Assembly: GCA_964401045.1 (NCBI GenBank)
Contig: CAYNXB010000004.1
Coordinates: 11,142 to 75,141, forward strand
DNA from: CAYNXB01 sp964401045
GTDB lineage: Bacteria; Pseudomonadota; Alphaproteobacteria; Sphingomonadales; Sphingomonadaceae
Length of the DNA: 64,000 nt
Direction: 5' to 3'
Shown piece after piece: positions 1 through 6,949 of this stretch. Under the pieces are notes generated by a model that was not told the origin of the DNA, did not search any database, and was given only the letters and a program-made list of their open reading frames with translations. Every line of letters starts with the position of its first letter. The stretch's first letter is position 1. The position numbers were made by a program, and so were the translations under genes.

Positions 1-319
1 CCTCATGCACGAGGCGGGCCGCTTCGGGGGATTGTCCGAGTCGTTCGTATTCGCTCGCCGCGGCGAGCCGTTCGTCGCGTTCGCGTTCGAGCACGGCCGC
101 GAGATCGCCGGAGGTCAATTCGCGGCGGGGCACTTCGCCCGCGCCGAGACCGAACGCGGTCGGGCTGGCGCGGTCCTGCACGCCTTCGGCCGGAACCGCT
201 TCGGCGTTGTCGACCGCCGCGGCGAGCGCGCGCAGCAGGCGCATCTCGTCGGTGGCGCGCGCTTGCATTGCCGTTTTGAGGTCCGCACGCAGCCGAGCCT
301 TGAGCGCGGTGACGCTCAT
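1..319 (-). CDS. GatB/YqeY domain protein (3' part cut by window edge)
   Basis: The first 106 codons are visible and the gene runs off the left edge. It begins MSVTALKARLRADLKTAMQA and later has a stretch typical of YqeY-like proteins (LAAVLERERDERLAAASEYE, then a helix ending at the edge). The family is small and helical and resembles the tail domain of the GatB amidotransferase subunit; it may influence tRNA-dependent amidation, but its role is not settled. The ATG at 319 overlaps the ubiG stop as ATGA, so the two are probably translated together. This short overlap decides the start. Confidence 0.75.
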   Translation of the reverse strand, partial: MSVTALKARLRADLKTAMQARATDEMRLLRALAAAVDNAEAVPAEGVQDRASPTAFGLGAGEVPRRELTSGDLAAVLERERDERLAAASEYERLGQSPEAARLVHE

Positions 320-1053
320 CGGCGCGCCGCGGTGACGATGAAGTCGAGCGAGAGGCTGTCCGACAGGTGCAGCCCCTTGAGCGGGGAGAACAGGATGCCC
401 TTCGGCTCACCCATTGCGAGGCCGGCCTCGGCCAGCAACGCGCGGAGCTCGTCAGGCGTGATAAAATCGTCCCAGTCATGGGTGCCGCGCGGGATCGCGC
501 CGATTGCCTCGGCTGCCGCGACCATCAGCAATTGCGATTGCGGTGTGCGGTTGGGCGTGGAGAGGACGAGCAGGCCTCCCGGCGCGAGGTGCCGGGAGAG
601 CTGGGCGAGGAACGCGGTCTTGTCGGCGACGTGCTCGAGCACTTCCATCGCGGTCACGAGATCGAACTGGCCGAGCCTCAGCGTCTCGAGTTCGCCCGCG
701 CGGTAGTCGACCGAAAGCCCCATGCCCGCTGCGTGGGCCCTGGCTGCGGCGACGTTCTCGGGCGCCGCATCGACACCTGTGACGTCCGCACCCAGTCGCG
801 CGAGCGGCTCCGTCAACAGCCCCGCGCCGCAGCCGACGTCGAGCGCGCGCTTGCTTGCCAGCGGGCACGGATCGCTGCTTCCGGCGTGCCAATGCGCCTC
901 GATCGCCTCACGGATGAAAGCCAGCCGCAGGGGGTTCATCTCGTGCAGCAGCGCCGATGAGCCCTTCGGGTCCCACCAGTCCCGCGCCAGCGCGCCGAAA
1001 TGGGCGGCTTCTTCGGGCCGGATGGTTGCGGTTGATATGGTTGCATCAGGCAT
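316..1053 (-). CDS. ubiG: Ubiquinone biosynthesis O-methyltransferase
   Basis: A 245-residue SAM-dependent methyltransferase that does both O-methylations of the ubiquinone ring (2-polyprenyl-6-hydroxyphenol methylase and 3-demethylubiquinol methyltransferase). The N-terminal HFGALARDWWDPKG and HEMNPLRLAFI are hallmarks of UbiG. SAM motif I, LDVGCGAGLL, lies at residues 71-80, with the acidic VTGVDA that contacts SAM near 91-96. The length matches the family. It is divergent from lysC, with about 60 bp between the two starts, and precedes the YqeY-like gene with a 4-base overlap. Cytosolic or membrane-peripheral. No anomalies. Confidence 0.95.
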   Translation of the reverse strand: MPDATISTATIRPEEAAHFGALARDWWDPKGSSALLHEMNPLRLAFIREAIEAHWHAGSSDPCPLASKRALDVGCGAGLLTEPLARLGADVTGVDAAPENVAAARAHAAGMGLSVDYRAGELETLRLGQFDLVTAMEVLEHVADKTAFLAQLSRHLAPGGLLVLSTPNRTPQSQLLMVAAAEAIGAIPRGTHDWDDFITPDELRALLAEAGLAMGEPKGILFSPLKGLHLSDSLSLDFIVTAARR

Positions 1054-1115
1054 GGCGCACCACTAACAGCCCCCCAAACCCGAAACCAGCACCTGAAACC
1101 AGCGAGGACCCGTTC

Positions 1116-2396
1116 TTGGCCCGCATCGTGATGAAATTCGGCGGCACGTCGATGGCCGGAACGGAGCGCATTCGCCGCGTGGCGAACATCGTGCGCCGCC
1201 AGCAGGCCGCCGGCCACGAGGTGGCCGTGGTGGTCAGCGCAATGGCCGGTGAGACCGACCGGCTGGTCGGCTTCTGCCGCGAGGCCAATCCGCTTTACGA
1301 TCCTGCAGAGTACGACGTCGTTGTCGCCAGCGGGGAGCAGGTGACGAGCGGCTTGCTCGCGCTCACCTTGCAGGCGATGGGCTGCAAGGCGCGTAGCTGG
1401 CTCGGCTGGCAATTGCCGATCCACACGATCGAGGCGCACGCCAAGGCCCGGGTCCACGAGATCGACAGCGACGCGCTGCTCGCTTCGCTCGCCTCAGGCG
1501 AGATCGCGGTGATTCCGGGCTTCCAGGGCCTCTCCTCCGAAGGCCGCGTCACCACGCTCGGCCGTGGCGGGTCGGACACGTCGGCAGTAGCGGTGGCGGC
1601 TGCGATCGGCGCCGACCGCTGCGACATCTACACCGACGTCGACGGGGTCTACACCACCGATCCCCGGATCGTAGCCCGGGCTCGCAAGCAGAAGTACGTC
1701 ACTTACGAGGAAATGCTCGAGCTCGCCTCTGTCGGCGCCAAGGTGCTGCAGACCCGCTCGGTGAGCCTGGCGATGAAGGAAGGCGTGCGGGTGCAGGTGC
1801 TGTCCTCGTTCATCGACGACGACGCCACGCCCGCCGACGAGCTTCCCGGCACGATGATCGTCTCCGACCAGGAGATGGACGAACTCATGAAAGGCACCGA
1901 CATGGAACGCCAGCTGGTCACCGGCATAGCGCACGACAAGAACGAAGCCCGGATCGTGCTAACCCGCGTGCCCGACAAGCCAGGCGCGGTGAGCAACATC
2001 TTCTTGCCGCTCGCCGACGCATCGATCAACGTCGACATGATCATCCAGAACGTCGGCCGCGACAAAGGCGAGACGGACGTGACCTTCACGGTGCCCCGCA
2101 CGGACCTCGCCCGCGCGCAGGCGCTGCTCGAGGATCGGCGCGGCGATATCGGTTTCAACCGCATCATCACCGACTCCCACGTCGCCAAGATATCGGTCGT
2201 GGGCGTCGGCATGCGGAGCCACGCGGGCGTCGCCGCGACGATGTTCAAGTCGCTCGCCGACCGCGGGATCAACATTCAGGCGATCTCGACCAGTGAGATC
2301 AAGATCAGCGTGCTGATCGACGAGGACGAAACCGAGCTGGCGGTGCGCGTGCTGCACACCGCCTATGGGCTGGATGCGGAGGACGAGGCGGCCTGA
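1116..2396 (+). CDS. lysC: Aspartate kinase
   Basis: This enzyme phosphorylates L-aspartate, the first step to lysine/DAP, threonine and methionine. The reading frame is open from 957, but the best start is TTG at 1116, giving MARIVMKFGGTSMAG, the normal family N-terminus. A GAGGA Shine-Dalgarno at 1104-1108 sits 7 bases upstream. The protein has 426 residues. The kinase signature KFGGTS is at residues 7-12, the nucleotide site has GRGGSDTSAVA, and two C-terminal ACT domains (VPDKPGAVSNIF and GVGMRSHAGVAATM) mark feedback control by amino acids. Its 3' end overlaps the convergent MFS gene by 34 bp. Confidence 0.95.
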   Translation: MARIVMKFGGTSMAGTERIRRVANIVRRQQAAGHEVAVVVSAMAGETDRLVGFCREANPLYDPAEYDVVVASGEQVTSGLLALTLQAMGCKARSWLGWQLPIHTIEAHAKARVHEIDSDALLASLASGEIAVIPGFQGLSSEGRVTTLGRGGSDTSAVAVAAAIGADRCDIYTDVDGVYTTDPRIVARARKQKYVTYEEMLELASVGAKVLQTRSVSLAMKEGVRVQVLSSFIDDDATPADELPGTMIVSDQEMDELMKGTDMERQLVTGIAHDKNEARIVLTRVPDKPGAVSNIFLPLADASINVDMIIQNVGRDKGETDVTFTVPRTDLARAQALLEDRRGDIGFNRIITDSHVAKISVVGVGMRSHAGVAATMFKSLADRGINIQAISTSEIKISVLIDEDETELAVRVLHTAYGLDAEDEAA

Positions 2397-3724
2397 CGAG
2401 CCGTCCCGGGGATGCGGGCGAGGCTCGCAAGAGCCGCCCCTCCGACGACGATGGCGCCCAGCGCCAGTCCCGTGCGCGCCGCCGTTTCGATCGTCGCGCT
2501 GCCAAGCAGCAGCGTTATCGCGAGCGCCCCGCAGCTTTGTCCCGTCAGGCGCGCGGTCCCTTGCATTCCGCCTGCCGCCGCGCTCCGCGCTTCGGGCGCG
2601 GAAAGGAACAGGCTGCGGTTGTTAGGCACCTGAAACAGCCCGAAGCCGGCGCCGCAGACTGTGGCGGGAATAGCCAGCAGATGAGGCTGCGCGCCGATCG
2701 GCCACAGCGCGAACGCCGCCAGCCCGAGAGCCAGTGTGGCGCAGCCGGCAGCGCTCAGCAGGCCGGTTTCGATGCGCGCCGAAAGGCGGCCCGAAAGCGG
2801 TCCTGCGACCGCAACCGTCAAAGCCCACAGAGCCAGGATCAGACCGGTGGTCATCGTGTCCAGCCGCATGGCTTGCTGCAGGTAGAAGGGCAGCGCGATC
2901 AGCGCCGCCGCCTGCCCGGCGAAGCAGCTCATGGACGCCAGCACCGAGAGACGGAATGACGGGATACGCAGCAGATCGAGCGGAACCAGCGGCGCCGGTT
3001 TCGGCAGTTCGCGGCGCCAGAGCAGCGTCAGAAACGATGCGCCACAGGCCGCCAGGACGGCGGCGGCAGGGGGCTGTGCCGCCGACAACTCCACGCCGAG
3101 GATGAGGCCGCCGACGCCGCCTGCAAGACAGGCCACGCTGATGAGGTCGACGGACCGCCCGGTGCCGGGCGCGACGGGAAGCGCCATGCTTGCGATGAGG
3201 GCGAGCGCACCCAGCGGCAGGTTGGCGAGGAACAGGAAATGCCAGCTCGCCGCGGACAGGATCGCCGCGCCCACCGTCGGGCCGGCGGCCGAGCACAAGG
3301 CGACGGTAAGCGCATTCCAGCCGATCGCATCGCCCAGCCGCGCAGGGGTGACCGTGGCGCGGATCATCGCGATGCCGAGCGCCATGACCGCCGCGCCGCC
3401 GAGGCCCTGAACGAAGCGCGCGGCGACGAGCCAGCCCAGCGTCGGCGCCATCGCGCAACCGAGCGAGGCGAGAACGAACGCAACGATACCGCCGCGGAAA
3501 GTCCGGCGGAGGCCAGTGCCTTGCGCAAGGTCCGCGATCGGCAGCAACCCCATCAGTAGCGCGGCCTGATAGGTGGTCACCACCCACACCGATTGCGCGG
3601 CGGTGACGCGCAGTGAACGGGCGATCGACGGAAGCGCGACGTTGACGATATTCGCGTCCAGCACGACCAGCGCCATCGCCGAGAGCACGCTTGCGATCGC
3701 GAGCGCCTGGCGCAGGCCGGGCAT
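2363..3724 (-). CDS. MFS transporter (DHA2-like drug exporter)
   Basis: A 453-residue, strongly hydrophobic protein starting MPGLRQALAIASVLSAMALV. Early VLDANIVNVALPSIARSL is the motif found in helix 1 of proton-driven multidrug exporters of the major facilitator superfamily (compare EmrB/QacA). I chose ATG 3724 because it overlaps the stop of the upstream cupin gene as ATGA; an in-frame ATG at 3739 would add five residues. The pair (cupin plus exporter) is divergent from a LysR regulator, so the exporter is probably inducible. The substrate cannot be told from sequence. Confidence 0.85.
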   Translation of the reverse strand: MPGLRQALAIASVLSAMALVVLDANIVNVALPSIARSLRVTAAQSVWVVTTYQAALLMGLLPIADLAQGTGLRRTFRGGIVAFVLASLGCAMAPTLGWLVAARFVQGLGGAAVMALGIAMIRATVTPARLGDAIGWNALTVALCSAAGPTVGAAILSAASWHFLFLANLPLGALALIASMALPVAPGTGRSVDLISVACLAGGVGGLILGVELSAAQPPAAAVLAACGASFLTLLWRRELPKPAPLVPLDLLRIPSFRLSVLASMSCFAGQAAALIALPFYLQQAMRLDTMTTGLILALWALTVAVAGPLSGRLSARIETGLLSAAGCATLALGLAAFALWPIGAQPHLLAIPATVCGAGFGLFQVPNNRSLFLSAPEARSAAAGGMQGTARLTGQSCGALAITLLLGSATIETAARTGLALGAIVVGGAALASLARIPGTARQAASSSASSP

Positions 3725-4257
3725 CAGTCCGCGGTCCAATAGCCGGGGCCTTGGACGAACCGCATCATCTGCTCTTCAAGGCGCAAGTCGCGCTCGGTGA
3801 AGCGGAGCAGCAGTGCGCGTTCGCTGAGGCACCGGGTGTCGTGAATGTCGCCGGGAAGGTAGGGAAGCGCCTCCCCGGCATGCAGGATCGTGGTATCGCG
3901 CTTGACCAGCCGCGTGGTGCCGTCCGCCTGCGTGACGCGGGCATAAGTGCAGATCTCAAGCTCGCCCTGCTGGATTCCGTACATCACCCAGCTACGGCCG
4001 TGATCGTGGGGCGGACGATAGAGACCGTGCGTTTCCGTGTGGGCAAGCAATAGGAAGCCGCGCTCCCCGTCGCGGTGGAGTTCGCGGCTTGCCGGCGCAT
4101 CGCGGTGGAGCTCGGTGAGCCAGCCTTCCGCCGCGGTCGTCTGCATCAGCCGCCGCATGTGGCCGATACACGCCGAGACCACTTCGGTGCTGATCGCCCC
4201 CCAATCGGCCCGGATGGAATTGACGAAGGTGCGCAGGGAATTGTCCTCGGTGATCAT
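3724..4257 (-). CDS. Cupin-fold protein, cysteine-dioxygenase-like
   Basis: A 177-residue soluble protein. The central stretch YRPPHDHGRSWVMYGIQQGE carries the first cupin motif (two His of an HxH pair and a later Glu), and LPYLPGDIHDTR carries the second motif with its His. This supports a metal-binding double-stranded beta helix, similar to predicted cysteine-dioxygenase-type proteins. The substrate is unknown. It is first in an operon with the MFS exporter and divergent from LysR. The Shine-Dalgarno (GAGGGA, 6 bases before ATG) lies inside a perfect 8-bp hairpin at 4263-4289, so translation may be controlled. Confidence 0.7.
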   Translation of the reverse strand: MITEDNSLRTFVNSIRADWGAISTEVVSACIGHMRRLMQTTAAEGWLTELHRDAPASRELHRDGERGFLLLAHTETHGLYRPPHDHGRSWVMYGIQQGELEICTYARVTQADGTTRLVKRDTTILHAGEALPYLPGDIHDTRCLSERALLLRFTERDLRLEEQMMRFVQGPGYWTAD

Positions 4258-4262
4258 GTCTC

Positions 4263-4289
4263 GTCCCTCGTTCGTTGGATTCGAGGGAC
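4263..4289 (-). promoter_or_regulatory. Hairpin that covers the ribosome binding site of the cupin gene
   Basis: On the minus strand GTCCCTCG (4289-4282) can pair perfectly with CGAGGGAC (4270-4263), leaving an 11-base loop. The 3' arm contains the GAGGGA Shine-Dalgarno that sits 6 bases before the ATG at 4257. Such a hairpin could hide the ribosome binding site. Whether it forms or responds to a ligand or protein is inference. Confidence 0.5.
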
Positions 4290-4329
4290 AGCTACGTCGC
4301 GACCATTCATGGCGGAAGACGCAGCAATT

Positions 4330-4344
4330 GCACTTAATCAGTGC
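4330..4344. promoter_or_regulatory. Inverted repeat, likely LysR operator
   Basis: GCACT-TAATC-AGTGC is a perfect 5-5-5 inverted repeat in the 119-bp gap between the divergent cupin and LysR starts. It lies 32 bp upstream of the LysR GTG. A T-N11-A pattern (T4328, A4340), common in LysR boxes, overlaps it. The placement suits autoregulation and control of the divergent cupin-MFS pair. Confidence 0.5.
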
Positions 4345-4376
4345 GCATGGAGCTATACATCTGCTAAGGGCGCCCG

Positions 4377-5273
4377 GTGTCTGCGCCCGATCTCAATCTG
4401 CTGGTCGCGCTCGACGTCCTGCTCGCGGAGGAAAGCGTCGCCAAGGCCGGCCGCAGGCTGCGCCTCAGCCCGTCCGCGATGAGCCGCGCTCTGGAGCGGT
4501 TGCGCAGGATAACCGGCGATCCACTGCTGGTCAGGGCGGGGCGGGGCCTGGTTTCGTCCCCTCGCGCAATCGCGATGCGGGATGAGGTTGCCCGGCTGGT
4601 GCGCGATGCGCAGGCCGTGCTGCGGCCGTCAGATGGTCTCGATCTGGTTTCGCTCGAACGCAGCTTCGCCATCCGCACGAGCGACGGCTTTGCCGAAACC
4701 TTCGGCCCGGAGCTGATCCGCATCGTCGGCGACGAGGCGCCCGGAGTCAGGCTCGCCTTCGTGCGCAAGCTGGACAAGGATAGCGCCGGCCTCCGTGAAG
4801 GCGCGATCGACCTTGAAACCGGGGTGGTCGATAAGTCGATCGGACCGGAAATCCGCGCGCAGGCGCTGTTTGCCGACCGCTACGTCGCGGTGGTGCGCGC
4901 GCACCATCCGCTGACCCGGGGCATGGTCACGCCGCAGCTCTATGCCGGGGCGCGGCACGCGGTGGTCGAGCGCCGCGGCCTCCACAGCGAACAGATCGAC
5001 GAAGCGCTCGATATGCTTGGGCTAAGGCGGAACGTCGCCGTGGCAGTGGATGGCTTCGCAGCCGCGCTTGCCATGGCCGCAGGCTCCGACCTCGTCGCGA
5101 CGGTGCCCGAACGCCATACCGCGGGCCTGCGGGACGGAATGTTTGCGTTCCCCCTGCCATTCCCGGCAGAAGGGTTCACCGTCTCGCTCTTGTGGCATCC
5201 GCGGATGGATGGCGATCCGGCGCACCGCTGGCTGCGCGAGTGCCTGCGCCGTGCGTGCGGATCGTCCGCCTAG
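4377..5273 (+). CDS. LysR-family transcriptional regulator
   Basis: A 298-residue regulator with GTG start at 4377. The N-terminal winged helix reads DLNLLVALDVLLAEESVAKA then LSPSAMSRALERLR (recognition helix, residues about 30-45), a classic LysR pattern. The rest is the periplasmic-binding-protein-like effector domain. It is divergent from the cupin-MFS operon and most likely controls it, with a palindrome at 4330-4344 as candidate site. Its last four bases overlap the convergent NTF2-like gene. The inducer is unknown. Confidence 0.9.
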   Translation: MSAPDLNLLVALDVLLAEESVAKAGRRLRLSPSAMSRALERLRRITGDPLLVRAGRGLVSSPRAIAMRDEVARLVRDAQAVLRPSDGLDLVSLERSFAIRTSDGFAETFGPELIRIVGDEAPGVRLAFVRKLDKDSAGLREGAIDLETGVVDKSIGPEIRAQALFADRYVAVVRAHHPLTRGMVTPQLYAGARHAVVERRGLHSEQIDEALDMLGLRRNVAVAVDGFAAALAMAAGSDLVATVPERHTAGLRDGMFAFPLPFPAEGFTVSLLWHPRMDGDPAHRWLRECLRRACGSSA

Positions 5274-5794
5274 TCCACCCAGCCGTCCGGCACGCCCTTG
5301 GGGCCCATGATCTGGCGCTTGGCGAACAGCCAGCGGCCGTCACGCTTGACCAGGTGGTCGAACTCGCGGCCCTGGACGAGGAGGCGCGGCGCGTCTCCCT
5401 CCTTGTCGATGACAGTCTCGGTGAACACCAGCCGCGCGGTGGCGGTGTCGCCGTGCACGTTGACCAGCATGTTGCCGATCAGGATATTGAGCGCGAAGCT
5501 CTTGCGCTGCGGGGCGTCGGCCGGGACCGCGGCATAGAAGCCCTTGATCGCCTCGATGCCCTTGCGGCTGTCGTTCCCGAGGATCATCTCACCATCGGGC
5601 GCGTAGAATTCGGCAACCTTGCTTTCGATGCCGCCGCCGAAGTTGTTGTAATAGCGCGTGAGCATATCCTCGATCTGCGCGCGGTCGGCGAGCGCCGTTG
5701 CTGTGTATTCGGGCTGCTGTGCGCCAGCCGGCCCCGCCGGTATTGTCGCCAGCGCCATCGCGGCGCCCAAAGCCATCATCGACTTGCCGATCAT
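5270..5794 (-). CDS. Secreted NTF2-like (SnoaL-type) protein
   Basis: A 174-residue protein with an N-terminal signal peptide (hydrophobic MMALGAAMALATIPAGPAGA, likely cleaved before QQPEY). The mature part begins DRAQIEDMLTRYYNNF and has the alpha+beta cone layout of NTF2/SnoaL-like proteins (FYAPDGEM, GIEAIKGFYAA, REFDHLVKRDGRWLFAKRQI). Members are lyases, isomerases or non-enzymatic binders, so function is open. It stands alone, convergent with LysR and divergent from the nitronate monooxygenase gene. Several more NTF2-like genes occur further along, at 32.6-34.6 kb and 48.6-49.2 kb. Confidence 0.75.
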   Translation of the reverse strand: MIGKSMMALGAAMALATIPAGPAGAQQPEYTATALADRAQIEDMLTRYYNNFGGGIESKVAEFYAPDGEMILGNDSRKGIEAIKGFYAAVPADAPQRKSFALNILIGNMLVNVHGDTATARLVFTETVIDKEGDAPRLLVQGREFDHLVKRDGRWLFAKRQIMGPKGVPDGWVD

Positions 5795-5916
5795 TCACAT
5801 TCTCCCACCGTTGTTCGTTGGCGAGCGTAGAGTGTTCGGCTCCCGGAATCCAACATTGCCGTTCGCGCCTGTGGGGCAGCACTTGCCGCCCCGCATCGGG
5901 CTGACTATCGGGCCGC

Positions 5917-6927
5917 ATGAACCTCTATCCCAAGACTTCCGCGCTGATGGCGCGCGGCGCCGAATTCCTCGGCTGTGACTACGCGATCCTGTGCGGGGCA
6001 ATGAGCTGGGTGTCGGAACGCAATCTCGTTTCGGCGATCAGCAACGCCGGCGGTTTCGGCGTGATCGCCTGCGGGGCGATGACGCCGGATCTGCTCGACG
6101 CCGAGATCGCGGCGACAAGGGCGCTGACGGCCAGGCCGTTCGGGGTCAACCTCATCACCATGCACCCGCAGCTGATGGAACTCATCGAGGTGTGCGGGCG
6201 GCATCGGGTGGGGCACGTGGTGCTTGCAGGCGGAATTCCGCCCAAGGGCAGCGTGGAGGCGATCAAGGCGTTCGGGGCGAAAGTGATCGTATTCGCGCCA
6301 ACGATCGCGCTGGCGAAGAAGCTGCTGCGATCTGGCGGCGACGCATTGGTGATCGAAGGAATGGAGGCTGGCGGCCACATCGGGCCGGTCGCCACCGGCG
6401 TGCTGGCGCAGGAATTCCTGCCGGTGCTGGCCGAGGAGCACCTGGTGTTCGTCGCCGGCGGCATCGGCCGTGGCGAGGCGATCGCTGCTTTCCTTGAAAT
6501 GGGCGCGGCGGGCGTGCAGCTGGGTACCGCGTTCGCCTGCGCGAGCGAGAGCATCGCCCACCCCGCGTTCAAGGCGGCATTCTTCCGCGCCAACGCGCGT
6601 GACGCGGTGGCGAGCGTGCAGGTCGATCCACGGCTGCCGGTGATCCCGGTGCGCGCGCTGAAGAACAAGGGCGGCGAGTTGTTCACCGCCAAGCAGCGCG
6701 AAGTAGCCGCCGCGCTCGATGCCGGTGAGCTCGAAATGGGCGAGGCGCAGCTCGCTATCGAGCGCTACTGGGCCGGCGCGCTGCGCCGCGCGGTGATCGA
6801 TGGCGATGTCGAGCACGGCAGCCTGATGGCTGGGCAATCGGTCGGCATGGTAACCGAGGAAGAACCGGTCGCGACGATCATCGCGCGGCTGATGGCGGAG
6901 AGCGAAACGGCCCTCGCGCGCCGCTGA
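5917..6927 (+). CDS. Nitronate monooxygenase (2-nitropropane dioxygenase family)
   Basis: A 336-residue FMN-dependent TIM-barrel enzyme that oxidises alkyl nitronates, such as the toxin propionate-3-nitronate. Visible motifs are SNAGGFGVIACGAM (phosphate/FMN loop), IEGMEAGGHIGP with the His usually taken as the base, and FVAGGIGRGEAIAAFLEMGA followed by GVQLGTAF (FMN phosphate site). The length fits class I enzymes. Some relatives are enoyl-reductase (FabK)-like, which is the main alternative. It lies 22 bp upstream of the cyanophycin-synthetase-like gene on the same strand and may be cotranscribed with it. Confidence 0.85.
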   Translation: MNLYPKTSALMARGAEFLGCDYAILCGAMSWVSERNLVSAISNAGGFGVIACGAMTPDLLDAEIAATRALTARPFGVNLITMHPQLMELIEVCGRHRVGHVVLAGGIPPKGSVEAIKAFGAKVIVFAPTIALAKKLLRSGGDALVIEGMEAGGHIGPVATGVLAQEFLPVLAEEHLVFVAGGIGRGEAIAAFLEMGAAGVQLGTAFACASESIAHPAFKAAFFRANARDAVASVQVDPRLPVIPVRALKNKGGELFTAKQREVAAALDAGELEMGEAQLAIERYWAGALRRAVIDGDVEHGSLMAGQSVGMVTEEEPVATIIARLMAESETALARR

Positions 6928-6949
6928 TGCTTGGCGGCGCGCCCGCGCG

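Noticed and set aside
957..1115. A longer N-terminus for aspartate kinase
   Set aside because: It would overlap the ubiG 5' end and lacks the family start; TTG 1116 has a proper ribosome site.
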